Made by a program: the position numbers and the translations under genes. Of a DNA stretch of 31,875 nt, positions 16,863 through 23,976 are shown piece by piece. The DNA lies in NCBI GenBank assembly GCA_009697485.1, contig SICY01000002.1, positions 1 to 31,875 of the forward strand, in the 5' to 3' direction. Origin of the DNA: Nitrosarchaeum sp. (GTDB lineage Archaea > Thermoproteota > Nitrososphaeria > Nitrososphaerales > Nitrosopumilaceae). The stretch's first letter is position 1, and each line of letters begins with the position of its first letter. A model generated the notes under the pieces. The model searched no databases. It was not told the DNA's origin and saw nothing but the letters and a program-made list of their open reading frames with translations.

Positions 16863-17236
16863 TCATTTCATAATGATTGGTTCCTTTGAAAAGGAAATAG
16901 CAGATAAGACATCATTCAAATCAAATGGTTTTATAAGAAATGCAAGAACACCTAAACGTATACATTCTTCAAACATTTTCATATCATCATTACCAGTTAT
17001 AACTATAATTTTAGAAGTAGGATCTTGAGATCGAATTTTTTTAAAACACTTAATCCATCAAGTTTAGGTATTGTCAAATCTAAGAATACAAGTTCAGGTT
17101 TTTCAGAATGATATTTCTCAATTGCTTCAATCCCATCACTTGCCTCAGCTACAACATTATGATTATGTATCAAAAGAAAATCCTTCATTGCTAAACGTAA
17201 TTCTTCAGAATCATCTACAATCATCATTCTAGTCAT
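16863..17236 (-). pseudogene. CheY-like response regulator receiver, single-base frameshift
   Basis: The intact frame starts at the ATG at 17236: MTRMMIVDDSEELRLAM, with acidic pair Asp8-Asp9 and phospho-acceptor Asp53 in FLDLTIPKLDG. It runs off at VLKKFDLKILLLKL and stops at 17003. In another frame the receiver continues KIRSQDPTSKIIVITGNDD, then the conserved Lys in FLIKPFDLNDV, ending IIMK with TGA at 16863-16865. The break is at a run of seven A on the minus strand (17036-17042); eight A would restore a 124-residue receiver. It is a stand-alone receiver with no output domain or adjacent kinase. Either a real disruption, slippage-based expression, or a homopolymer sequencing error. Confidence 0.8.
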
Positions 17237-17349
17237 GCGTAAGAGTAGACATTGATGAATTTAGGTGCATGAATGTATCAAAGAATACTTACACGTAATC
17301 TAGGCACAAAAAATAGGATTATAATTGGTTTTATTAAATTCATTTTGAT

Positions 17350-17727
17350 ATGGAAATATCAATTGAGCCATGGAAGAAACTAGTGATTCACGAAGTTATA
17401 GAATACAAGTTCGATGATTGGGTAAAACAAATAGCATTTAGCACTAGATCATCAGGAGGTGCAATTCCAACTATGCAATGGACAAATGGAGTTGTTTTTT
17501 CTCCGTCTAATTTTCCAACAACAAATGTTACAGTGGAAGAACAATTGAAAGGAATACTTCATTGGTCATCAGTATCTTTTGCAATAAAAGAAAAATTTGA
17601 GAAGCAAATAGTAATAGAAAATGCTACAATAAACCTTGTGGATGTAAGTGTAAATGAAATTTTCAAAGAGCTTGCACAAAATTTAAAGAAACAATCAAAA
17701 TTTGCAATCAGTTCTGACAAAGAATAA
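17350..17727 (+). CDS. Unknown conserved-looking protein between phasin-like genes
   Basis: 125 residues, no family recognised. It reads as a soluble alpha/beta protein with an aromatic N-terminus (EPWKKLVIHEVIEYKFDDWV), a Gly/Ser/Thr-rich loop and a helical end (VNEIFKELAQNLKKQSKF). No Cys, no membrane segment. A TATA-like attataattg lies about 27-35 bp before the ATG at 17350. Its position between two phasin-like paralogs, on the strand of the first, hints at a shared process, but this is inference. Confidence 0.7.
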   Translation: MEISIEPWKKLVIHEVIEYKFDDWVKQIAFSTRSSGGAIPTMQWTNGVVFSPSNFPTTNVTVEEQLKGILHWSSVSFAIKEKFEKQIVIENATINLVDVSVNEIFKELAQNLKKQSKFAISSDKE

Positions 17728-17844
17728 TGAAGAGAGAAAAGTATAGAATTGACAACATGTACATTATTTTGGAAATAGATATTCTAGATTTTGTTAATCA
17801 TGATACTATTACAAATAATAAAAGAAAAGTTTTCTGATAATTTA

Positions 17845-18267
17845 TCACATTATCTTAGGCCACATGTTATTCCATGTTTCTGCAAATTTTTTCATCATTT
17901 CACCATAAGCTTTCATGTGTTCCATTCCAGATGAATTTAGAGTCTTTTGCCAATTTTCTGCAAACTGTTTGAAAGTTGATGCGTTAGTTTCATTGAGAGA
18001 TTTTTGCCAAGCCTCTCCAAATTCTTTGAATGATTGCATTCCAGCATCACTAAGAGACTTCTGCCAATTTTCACCAAATATCTTCATAGTGTCTACACTA
18101 GATTCCTTGATGGCTTTTTCCCATACCTCATTAAATTTGGTTTGCATGTCATTAGTTGCATTTTGGATTTGCTCAAATACGGTTTTCCAGTTTTCAAGCG
18201 ATTTTGAATATTCTTGCCAAAGAGAATCCCACTCATTTGATTTTTCTTCTGAGGTCATAATTAACAA
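17845..18267 (-). CDS. Phasin-like protein with four 19-residue Trp repeats (paralog 2)
   Basis: 140 residues, all helical. The region WQEYSKSLENWKTVFEQIQNATND (17-40) matches paralog 1. Residues 45-120 are four head-to-tail units of exactly 19 residues, each with an aromatic at position 1 and Trp at position 5 (Trp49, 68, 87, 106), for example FGENWQKSLSDAGMQSFKE and FGEAWQKSLNETNASTFKQ. The end YGEMMKKFAETWNNMW matches the end of paralog 1. The pattern is amphipathic and phasin/PhaE-like, suggesting binding to a hydrophobic granule or self-assembly (inference). The first residues contain two possible starts, ATG at 18267 and a second at residue 4 (MTSEEK). Confidence 0.78.
   Translation of the reverse strand: MLIMTSEEKSNEWDSLWQEYSKSLENWKTVFEQIQNATNDMQTKFNEVWEKAIKESSVDTMKIFGENWQKSLSDAGMQSFKEFGEAWQKSLNETNASTFKQFAENWQKTLNSSGMEHMKAYGEMMKKFAETWNNMWPKIM
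17908..18135 (-). repeat. Four 57-bp coding repeats (19 residues each)
   Basis: Codons 45-120 of the phasin-like gene form four units of 57 bp. Protein-level positions 1 (Phe), 5 (Trp) and 7 (Lys) are nearly invariant, while the DNA copies have diverged, so the duplication is old and kept by selection on the protein. Confidence 0.7.
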
Positions 18268-18338
18268 TAATTTTTGATACTCTTTTAAACTGTTCCATAA
18301 AAATCAGATATTAGATTTTTTACGATGCTTTAATCTTG

Positions 18339-19670
18339 CTATTTGAAATAATTTTCTAGTTTAATTTTGTTTATTTTTGGTATTTTTGCTAATTCAAATC
18401 CTTCTGAGCGTTTTAAAAGAGATCTTGTTGCATCTATGCCAATTTTTGCAGTCTTCAATTTCTTTTGATCACTAGAAGGATCTAGACTAGAACCTCGCAC
18501 ATTTGTTATTATTATCAAATCTTTATCAGCTTGAAATCTTGTTGCCATTGCATATTCAACAGATTCTGCATTATTAGGATCAATGTCTTCATCTACAACA
18601 GTGACTTGTTTTAATGAACGATGTAACTCGAATGTTTTTTTAATTATTTTTTTTGGATCAGAGTTGGTTTTCTTTTTTATCTGAACTACTGCATGTAACC
18701 AATTACATCCGCCATTTGTCATTGATACCTGTTGAGTTTGAGGAAATGCTTTTTTTAATTCTCCATTTAATTTTGATTCAATTGGCATTCCCATTAATAA
18801 CCTGTGTTCTGAAAAACCAGAAAGAACATCATGAAAAATTGGATTATTTCTATAATACAAAGATTCTAACTCAAAAATTGGTTGTGATCTATGATGATCA
18901 TAGGTTTGAAGCATTTCTACCATCCATTCTGGATGAGTTTTATCTTGTAGAATTTTTCCTTCCATTACAATTTCAGTTCCAGAAGGAACATGTAATCCTG
19001 TGTAAGGAAGTTTGGCCAAAGTGAGTTTCCGTCCTAAAAGAGAATTTGCAATATTAATTTCATCTTTACCCCATTCAGCTTGATATGCACCTGCGATTGA
19101 TATTGCTGGATGTACACCTATAGTTACTGCAATTTTGAGATCTTCGTGGTGTTCTTTTGCATTAATAAAACATCGATGTAAATGCCTTCCTTCAACCATT
19201 CTAATTGAAAAATGAGTTTTATCAATTGGCATCATCCTATGAAATGAAGAGTTTTGCTCTCCAGTTTCAGGATTTTTGACATATGCAATTGAGGAGGTTA
19301 TGAAAGGTCCGGATTCTTTTTCAAAATGGGTAACAATAGGCATGATTGATGTGTTTCTTGATTTATTTTCCATGAATTTACCAGTGGAAACAACTTTGGG
19401 TTTTTTTGCTTTTTTAATGGCAGAGATCATATTTTCATGAATTTTTTCTTCTGTACTTCCAATTGCTTGAGCAAATCTTTTTCTAGTACCAACAAGATTA
19501 GCAACTAAATTAAAATCACTTTCTGCAATATTCTCAAATAAAACTGCATTGGAACCATCAACTTTTGCAGTGATTCCTGCAATTTCATATTTTGTTGAAA
19601 CCTTTGTTTTAATAATTTTAAGATCACCACTCTTTCTGATTAGTGAAAGATAATTTCGTAAATCAGTCAA
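18339..19670 (-). CDS. UbiD-family decarboxylase, candidate anhydromevalonate phosphate decarboxylase
   Basis: 443 residues, full-length UbiD fold, a prenylated-FMN-dependent decarboxylase. Landmarks: FENI (45-48), the prFMN-binding stretch SSFHRMMPID (141-150, Arg145 as the likely family Arg), AVTIGVHPAISIAGA (181-195), the VPSGTEIVMEGKI stretch (228-240), and VEMLQTYDHHRSQPIFE (251-267), where Glu252 aligns with the catalytic Glu of the GEFTGYY motif. In Aeropyrum a UbiD homologue decarboxylates trans-anhydromevalonate 5-phosphate in the archaeal modified mevalonate pathway, and archaea lacking ubiquinone commonly carry one such gene. That role is therefore the best inference, though menaquinone-type or aromatic substrates are not excluded. 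It overlaps the upstream small gene by 4 bp. Confidence 0.85.
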   Translation of the reverse strand: MTDLRNYLSLIRKSGDLKIIKTKVSTKYEIAGITAKVDGSNAVLFENIAESDFNLVANLVGTRKRFAQAIGSTEEKIHENMISAIKKAKKPKVVSTGKFMENKSRNTSIMPIVTHFEKESGPFITSSIAYVKNPETGEQNSSFHRMMPIDKTHFSIRMVEGRHLHRCFINAKEHHEDLKIAVTIGVHPAISIAGAYQAEWGKDEINIANSLLGRKLTLAKLPYTGLHVPSGTEIVMEGKILQDKTHPEWMVEMLQTYDHHRSQPIFELESLYYRNNPIFHDVLSGFSEHRLLMGMPIESKLNGELKKAFPQTQQVSMTNGGCNWLHAVVQIKKKTNSDPKKIIKKTFELHRSLKQVTVVDEDIDPNNAESVEYAMATRFQADKDLIIITNVRGSSLDPSSDQKKLKTAKIGIDATRSLLKRSEGFELAKIPKINKIKLENYFK

Positions 19671-20005
19671 TTCTGAATCATCTCCATAATTTCTGTCATT
19701 ATAGCTTTTGCAGTATCTGGTTCTAATTCTTTTTGAATGAATGCTGAAACAACTGCAATACCTTTCATTCTAGTACTAATTCTTTCTGCAATTAATTTTA
19801 GAAATAGAGATTCGGATCTAGATGGAATTATAGTTGTAGTAACAGCGGTTGGGCCAGTAGCCAATGAAACTACCATTGAACCTAGTTTGTCAGTTCCTTC
19901 TGTTACAGAAACAAAATATCCATTCTCAAATTTAATAATCTGTAAAGAAAAACTGCGACTCTCCAAATTAACGGTTTTCTGTGAAAACCCATTTGGAGAG
20001 TTCAA
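19667..20005 (-). CDS. Small unknown protein coupled to UbiD, PAC-like by appearance
   Basis: 112 residues. The sequence alternates strands and one helix: FENGYFVSVTEGTDKLGSMV, then TTTIIPSRSESLFLKLIAERI and KGIAVVSAFI. The order resembles small archaeal proteins related to proteasome assembly chaperones 3/4 (a strand, a DKLG turn, an LAERIS helix, a final VVS strand), but I recognise this only by eye and with low confidence. The stop overlaps the UbiD start by 4 bp, so the two are translationally coupled. No catalytic motif seen. Confidence 0.7.
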   Translation of the reverse strand: MNSPNGFSQKTVNLESRSFSLQIIKFENGYFVSVTEGTDKLGSMVVSLATGPTAVTTTIIPSRSESLFLKLIAERISTRMKGIAVVSAFIQKELEPDTAKAIMTEIMEMIQN

Positions 20006-20022
20006 TGAGCTATGAACAAATC

Positions 20023-20496
20023 TTATGCTTTTATTGCTATTGATTCAGTTTCTGGGATAGATTCCACTTTTATTTTTGTAGCTTTTAGTGCTTTAGCAAT
20101 TTTTGGTGTTTTTGTAACTTTTAGTGCTTTAGCAATTTTTGGTGTTTTTGTAACTTTTAGTGCTTTAGCAATTTTTGGTGTTTTTGTAACTTTTAGTGCT
20201 TTAGCAATTTTTGCTTTAGGCTTTGCTTTAACTACTATAACCTCTTCAACTTCTGGTTGAGTTTCAGCAATTGCTTTTGCTTCAATAGAATCAGCTTCTA
20301 CTCTTGCACGAAGTTTTGCTTTGTACTTTAGGTTTCGTGGTTTTGTTCTTAATCTGTATCCACAACATGGACACCAAAGACCTTCCCATTTGATGAATAT
20401 TTCGCAAATTTGACATCGTCGTTGTCCAGAAGCATACCTTCCAGTTCCAACAGGCTTTTGAGCCTTGTATCTAACGCAAATTCCTTTACAAGTCAT
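20023..20496 (-). CDS. Zinc-ribbon protein with tandem-repeat basic tail
   Basis: 157 residues in two parts. The N-terminal 60 residues hold Cys3, Cys7, the pair Cys28/Cys31 (CQIC) and Cys42/Cys44/Cys45 (WCPCCG), a zinc-ribbon-like fold followed by RLRTKPRN. After an acidic linker, residues about 90-145 are an Ala/Lys/Thr/Pro tail of identical 12-residue units KVTKTPKIAKAL, like histone H1 or bacterial H1-like tails. A role in nucleic-acid binding or chromatin is the natural inference. A TATA-like tatata at 20525-20530 is 30 bp before the ATG. The tail's 36-bp DNA repeats are unusually identical. The 307-bp gap upstream (20497-20803) is AT-rich and holds only this promoter and a weak hairpin. 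Confidence 0.8.
   Translation of the reverse strand: MTCKGICVRYKAQKPVGTGRYASGQRRCQICEIFIKWEGLWCPCCGYRLRTKPRNLKYKAKLRARVEADSIEAKAIAETQPEVEEVIVVKAKPKAKIAKALKVTKTPKIAKALKVTKTPKIAKALKVTKTPKIAKALKATKIKVESIPETESIAIKA
20082..20213 (-). repeat. 36-bp tandem repeat, about 3.7 copies, inside a coding tail
   Basis: Units begin at 20082, 20118, 20154 and 20190; the first three are complete and appear identical base for base, and the fourth matches for about 24 bases before diverging. Each unit encodes 12 residues, so copy number can change without breaking the frame. The identity suggests recent expansion or homogenisation. Confidence 0.9.
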
Positions 20497-20524
20497 CTTA
20501 GTAATTTATTATAGAATTCATAAC

Positions 20525-20530
20525 TATATA
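20525..20530 (-). promoter_or_regulatory. TATA-like box of the zinc-ribbon gene
   Basis: A tatata core (within acttatatagt on the minus strand) lies about 30 bp before the ATG at 20496, the spacing expected for a near-leaderless archaeal transcript. Confidence 0.5.
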
Positions 20531-20757
20531 AGTATGGATCGATAAAATATTCAAAATATTAACATAAATAATGAAATAATTTTAAGTTATAATGCGATCA
20601 GTGTCATTTGTTTGCAAGAAAAACACAAAAACTTCAATAAATATGTATAGCTAATTTGAGATGAATTTTTTTAAAAAATATTAGGTATCAAATAGCTGTT
20701 TGATTAAATTTATAGAAAATAGACGGCGCTAATCTAATTACAATATACAAGAAAATT

Positions 20758-20776
20758 AATTTGATGTATACAAATT
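20758..20776 (-). terminator. Weak hairpin downstream of the RNase H-like gene
   Basis: AATTTG / CAAATT stem of 6 bp with a 7-base loop, 28 bp beyond the stop codon at 20804 and followed on the minus strand by a T-rich stretch. The position fits a terminator, but in AT-rich DNA a stem this short may be chance. Confidence 0.2.
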
Positions 20777-20803
20777 ATAATTAATTAGAAAATTTAGGAA
20801 AAA

Positions 20804-21457
20804 TTATCCAGTTATAGAAAGTGGTAAAACAAAATGTCGGTAACCTTCTCTTTGTGAGATATATTTTGCTGAAAGCATATCACGCTTTCCTCTCTGATTA
20901 AAATTTTTAATTTTAAGACTGGTTTTACGTTCATCAACAAATTCCAACTCAAAAGAAGAACAAAATCTCAGATTAAGCATGGTTACTATTTCTTTTGCAA
21001 TATTCATGTTACCATTTCCAATTTTGACTATCTTGCGTTTGGCTCTCAAACCACCTAAAATTCTGATAATATGTAATACTAGTTCTTCAACAGATGAATT
21101 AAAGGAGCTTTCAATCTCTCGTCCAAAATAAAATATAGAAAGACCTATTCGTTGTCCAGGATCAACTCCAATTATTAGATCCTGCTCATAGCCTAGAGAT
21201 AGTTTTTGAATCATCAATCCAATGATAACCGTAGGATGGTGCTCGAAAATATCCTCATGTAACATCGGTTTTTCACATTCTATAGGAGCTTCTCTTCTTG
21301 TGGTTAAAACCAAATGTCCATCATAAGTTGGAATATCTTCAGGAAATATAGAATCAAAAGATAATTTTAGAGTTTTTAGTGAAGTGGAAAATCTATAGTA
21401 GGGTTTGCCATATGTAGTCGCAATTCCAATACGAGCATTGAGTAGTGGAATTGATAT
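20804..21457 (-). CDS. RuvC/RNase H-fold protein with no canonical start codon for its N-terminus
   Basis: The frame is open well upstream of its first canonical start (TTG, 21313). The added part reads as protein: LNARIGIATTYGKPYYRF, then TLKLSFDSIFPEDIPTYDGH, leading into LVLTTRREAP. My recollection is that related crenarchaeal proteins share this N-terminal layout before the nuclease-like core. The core has DLIIGVDPGQRIGLSIF, the first strand of a RuvC/RNase H fold with its Asp, and a later ELEFVDERKTS acidic motif. From the TTG the protein is 169 residues; from ATA (21455-21457) it is 217. ATA or ATT (21451) would be the start. It lies downstream of the coiled-coil gene on the same strand. 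Substrate unknown; a nuclease or resolvase-like role is inference. Confidence 0.65.
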   Translation of the reverse strand: MSIPLLNARIGIATTYGKPYYRFSTSLKTLKLSFDSIFPEDIPTYDGHLVLTTRREAPIECEKPMLHEDIFEHHPTVIIGLMIQKLSLGYEQDLIIGVDPGQRIGLSIFYFGREIESSFNSSVEELVLHIIRILGGLRAKRKIVKIGNGNMNIAKEIVTMLNLRFCSSFELEFVDERKTSLKIKNFNQRGKRDMLSAKYISQREGYRHFVLPLSITG

Positions 21458-21486
21458 TTTAGAAAAGTGAAATATGTGATTTAGGT

Positions 21487-21822
21487 TTATGCTTTCAAAA
21501 CAGTTGACATGACATGTTTCACTACTTCATCAAAATGTGCGTCAATATTTGATTGAATTTCAGATAGTTTCAATTGACCTTCTTTGGCAATTTTTGCAGA
21601 TTCTGCAGTTGCTTTTGCTTTAGAAGCATTTATGGTTACTTCAGCTTCTTTCGTGGCCATTTCTCGTGTTTTGTCTAAAAGTTTGTCAATTTCATTTAAT
21701 GCCTTTACTGATAATTGTTTTTTCATGTCTGTAACTTTACTGTTAAGTGAATCCAGATCATCTTCTAATCCATTTAATGATTGAATAATTACGGTGACTT
21801 TTGATTCAGCCATACTGCTCAT
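21487..21822 (-). CDS. Coiled-coil protein, possibly ATPase peripheral-stalk-like
   Basis: 111 residues, almost entirely helical. The first half (LNGLEDDLDSLNSKVTDMKK) is a Leu heptad pattern; the second is Ala/Lys/Glu-rich (EVTINASKAKATAESAKIAKEG) and ends HVMSTVLKA. The Ala-rich half and hydrophobic end resemble the H/G stalk subunit of archaeal A-type ATPases, but no other ATPase gene is near, and a prefoldin-like or unrelated coiled coil is equally possible. An alternative start lies at residue 4 (MAESK). It sits between nac and the RNase H-like gene on the same strand. Confidence 0.7.
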   Translation of the reverse strand: MSSMAESKVTVIIQSLNGLEDDLDSLNSKVTDMKKQLSVKALNEIDKLLDKTREMATKEAEVTINASKAKATAESAKIAKEGQLKLSEIQSNIDAHFDEVVKHVMSTVLKA

Positions 21823-21901
21823 GATACTTCAATTTCTTCAAATCCATTACTTAAATCATTCAATTTAGATGTGTTTTTAGGAACAAATAGGGACAAAAAA
21901 A

Positions 21902-22243
21902 TTATCCAGAAGTTAAAAGTAGAATTGCTCTTGCTAGATCGCCTTTGGCTTCTTCTAGCGCATTTTTGGCCTTTTCTTCATCTACGCCAGCTTGTTGACT
22001 AACTAACTGAATATCCTCATCAGAGAATATTGGAACGTCTAGTTCTCGTTCCTCATAGCTATCTGCAGTAACTGTAAAAATGGAATTATCCTTTGCCTTC
22101 ATCTCTGTAACGGATGGTTTTGTTACAATGATCTCTTTTTTGTCAGTCTTGATAATTACCTCTTGGACATTTGGGATCTCTTTCATATCAAGTCCCATCT
22201 TATCCATCATTCTTCGCATTTCACGATTACCGCCACGCATCAT
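21902..22243 (-). CDS. nac: Archaeal nascent polypeptide-associated complex protein
   Basis: 113 residues, the normal archaeal NAC size. Order: a basic ribosome-binding N-terminus (MMRGGNREMRRMMDKMGL), the NAC beta domain (VQEVIIKTDKKEIIVTKPSV... FTVTADSYEE), and a C-terminal UBA domain (SDEDIQLVSQQAGVDEEKAKNALEEAKGDLARAILLL). It binds nascent chains at the ribosome exit as a homodimer. It overlaps the upstream PUA-domain gene by 4 bp (ATGA), the arrangement common in archaea, which supports translational coupling. Confidence 0.95.
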   Translation of the reverse strand: MMRGGNREMRRMMDKMGLDMKEIPNVQEVIIKTDKKEIIVTKPSVTEMKAKDNSIFTVTADSYEERELDVPIFSDEDIQLVSQQAGVDEEKAKNALEEAKGDLARAILLLTSG

Positions 22244-22719
22244 GATGATAATTCTCCGCTACGACTTTTTAAACTATCTCTGACTCTAATGGCCATTCCT
22301 ATATTAAAGTCAGAAATCATCTCAGAGGATAAAACTGCTTTTCCCACTGCAATAACTTTATCTTTATACAATATTGGAGTATCAGACGCAATTCGTATGT
22401 TTTTACCACACCATACAACATGTTTACAGAATACAGATTTTCCCTCTTCAACAAATGGTGCTGCGTCTTGATTAATTTCTAAACAATTTTCTTTGAATTT
22501 CTTACTTTTCAACAAAATCTGAGCAAAATAAGGACTAATAGCAAGACCACCATCAATTCTCAATGTACACAATAATTTTCCTTGATGTGTTACAGTTCTA
22601 ATTCTGCCAGTTTTTCTTGAGAAAGTCATTTCAATGTTTTTAGGTAAATACTTTGAAACACCATTTCCAAATAATGCATCAAGTGTATACTTTAATTTTA
22701 AAACTTGGTCCACAGACAT
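22240..22719 (-). CDS. PUA-domain RNA-binding protein
   Basis: 159 residues. The N-terminal half is a small alpha/beta domain (LFGNGVSKYLPKNIEMTFSRKTGRIRTV) and the C-terminal half is a PUA domain: APFVEEGKSVFCKHVVWCGKNIRIASDTPILYKDKVIAVGKAVLSS, with the typical GxxVFxxxV and VGxA patterns. Overall it resembles the archaeal relatives of MCT-1/Tma20, which act in translation initiation or ribosome recycling, and the stand-alone PUA proteins next to nac in other archaea. Without alignment the exact subfamily is uncertain. Confidence 0.85.
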   Translation of the reverse strand: MSVDQVLKLKYTLDALFGNGVSKYLPKNIEMTFSRKTGRIRTVTHQGKLLCTLRIDGGLAISPYFAQILLKSKKFKENCLEINQDAAPFVEEGKSVFCKHVVWCGKNIRIASDTPILYKDKVIAVGKAVLSSEMISDFNIGMAIRVRDSLKSRSGELSS

Positions 22720-22804
22720 AATACGATCTTTTCTAAATATTAGTTCAATGCTAGTATATACTATTAGAGCTAAACTATATAGATTGGATTTTTTAGTGTA
22801 GATT

Positions 22805-23848
22805 ATGGAAGAAAGAGATGAAACAAGAAAAATTCAGTTTACAGGCAAGTCGTCATACATAGTTTCACTACCTAAACAATGGGTTATGGATCTTGGGCTA
22901 AAACAAGGAGATCAAATTAGAATGAGAAGAAAAGATTCATCAACATTAGAAATTTACCCACCAAAATTCGAAACAAGATCTCAAAAGAAAGAAGAGGCTA
23001 CAATTGAGATAGATGATGAGGAAACATCATCAATTGTAAGAAAATTAATTTCTTTGTATTTTTTAGGTTATAAAACAATCAATATCAAACCAAAAACTGG
23101 AAGATTGGGTCCAAACCAAAGAAATGCTGTAAAAGAAGCTGTAAAAAGAATGCTAATGGGATCGGAAATCATTTCAGATTCTAGTGGAGGGATTACTGTT
23201 CAGGTTCTTGTCAATCTACTAGAACTCTCTGTTGATGGCGCATTCAAGCGAATGATTCATCTGGCTAAATCAATGTCAAATGATGCAATTTTAGCAATGA
23301 GGGAAAATAATTTGGAGCTTGCACAGGAAGTAATCAACACAGATGATGAGGTAGATAGATTTGGATTTTATATTATTCGACAGTTAAAAATTGCAATTCA
23401 AAATGAACATATGTTAAAAGAGATGGGCTTTAGAAATGCTAGAGATTGTCTTGGATATAGATTGGTTGTAAAAAATATTGAAAGAACGGGGGATCATGCA
23501 GCATTTATTGCAAAGGATGTATTAGAATTCAAAAAACCGGTAAAGAAAGACATAGTAGAGAAAATTGAAGAAATGAATGAATTTGCGTTATCTGTTTTAG
23601 ATGATTCATGTTTGGCATTATTCAAAGAAGACTATGTACAAGCTGAAAAAACAATTGAGAAGACAAATGAGATTATAAAATATGAGAAAAGGGTAAGAGA
23701 TGCATCAAAATCACTCAAAGATGATGAAGAAATCTACAGAATTAGAAGAATGACAGAAAATATTAGAAGGATTTCAGAATATGCTAGCGACATAGCAGAA
23801 ATTGTTCTTAATATGAATATAGAAAAATCATTAAAGAAAACAGCATGA
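22805..23848 (+). CDS. PhoU-domain protein with AbrB-like N-terminus, phosphate uptake regulator
   Basis: 347 residues. The N-terminal 55 residues are a SpoVT/AbrB-like swapped-hairpin DNA-binding fold: KIQFTGKSSYIVSLPKQWVMDLGLKQGDQI, then LEIYPPK. Two PhoU three-helix repeats follow (about 125-340), with the metal-binding pattern E/D-x-x-x-D in INTDDEVDRFGFYI and NIERTGDHAAFIA, and RRISEYASDIAEI near the end. Archaeal proteins of this layout are annotated as phosphate uptake regulators; no pst transporter or kinase is adjacent here, so its targets are unseen. Downstream, 23849-23976 is a non-coding gap with short repeats. Confidence 0.9.
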   Translation: MEERDETRKIQFTGKSSYIVSLPKQWVMDLGLKQGDQIRMRRKDSSTLEIYPPKFETRSQKKEEATIEIDDEETSSIVRKLISLYFLGYKTINIKPKTGRLGPNQRNAVKEAVKRMLMGSEIISDSSGGITVQVLVNLLELSVDGAFKRMIHLAKSMSNDAILAMRENNLELAQEVINTDDEVDRFGFYIIRQLKIAIQNEHMLKEMGFRNARDCLGYRLVVKNIERTGDHAAFIAKDVLEFKKPVKKDIVEKIEEMNEFALSVLDDSCLALFKEDYVQAEKTIEKTNEIIKYEKRVRDASKSLKDDEEIYRIRRMTENIRRISEYASDIAEIVLNMNIEKSLKKTA

Positions 23849-23868
23849 TTATGCGTGAGAATAGAGTT

Positions 23869-23887
23869 ATGTCCAGATAGAGGACAT
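23869..23887 (+). terminator. Hairpin after the PhoU-like gene
   Basis: Perfect 6-bp stem ATGTCC / GGACAT with a 7-base loop, 21 bp beyond the stop. A second TGTCC near 23910 could pair instead with the GGACA arm. Possible terminator, or a paired switch of hairpins before hflX; weak evidence. Confidence 0.25.
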
Positions 23888-23976
23888 TAGTCAAATAATT
23901 TACCAGTGTCCTTTGTTGTATTGAAAAAATTAGTGAAGCTTTAACTTGAGTAATACATGGTAATATTGTAAATAAA

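Noticed and set aside
20082..20213. Regularly spaced 36-bp repeats that could suggest a CRISPR array.
   Set aside because: The units are directly adjacent with no spacers, and they encode a repetitive protein tail in frame.
20012..20260. A plus-strand frame with a repeated Phe/Ala/Val-rich product.
   Set aside because: It is the antisense reading of the 36-bp repeats in the zinc-ribbon gene, whose minus-strand frame has the Cys motifs and a promoter.
20497..20803. Possible non-coding RNA or small gene in the 307-bp gap.
   Set aside because: AT-rich throughout, no open frame of note, no tRNA-like fold; only a promoter and a weak hairpin.
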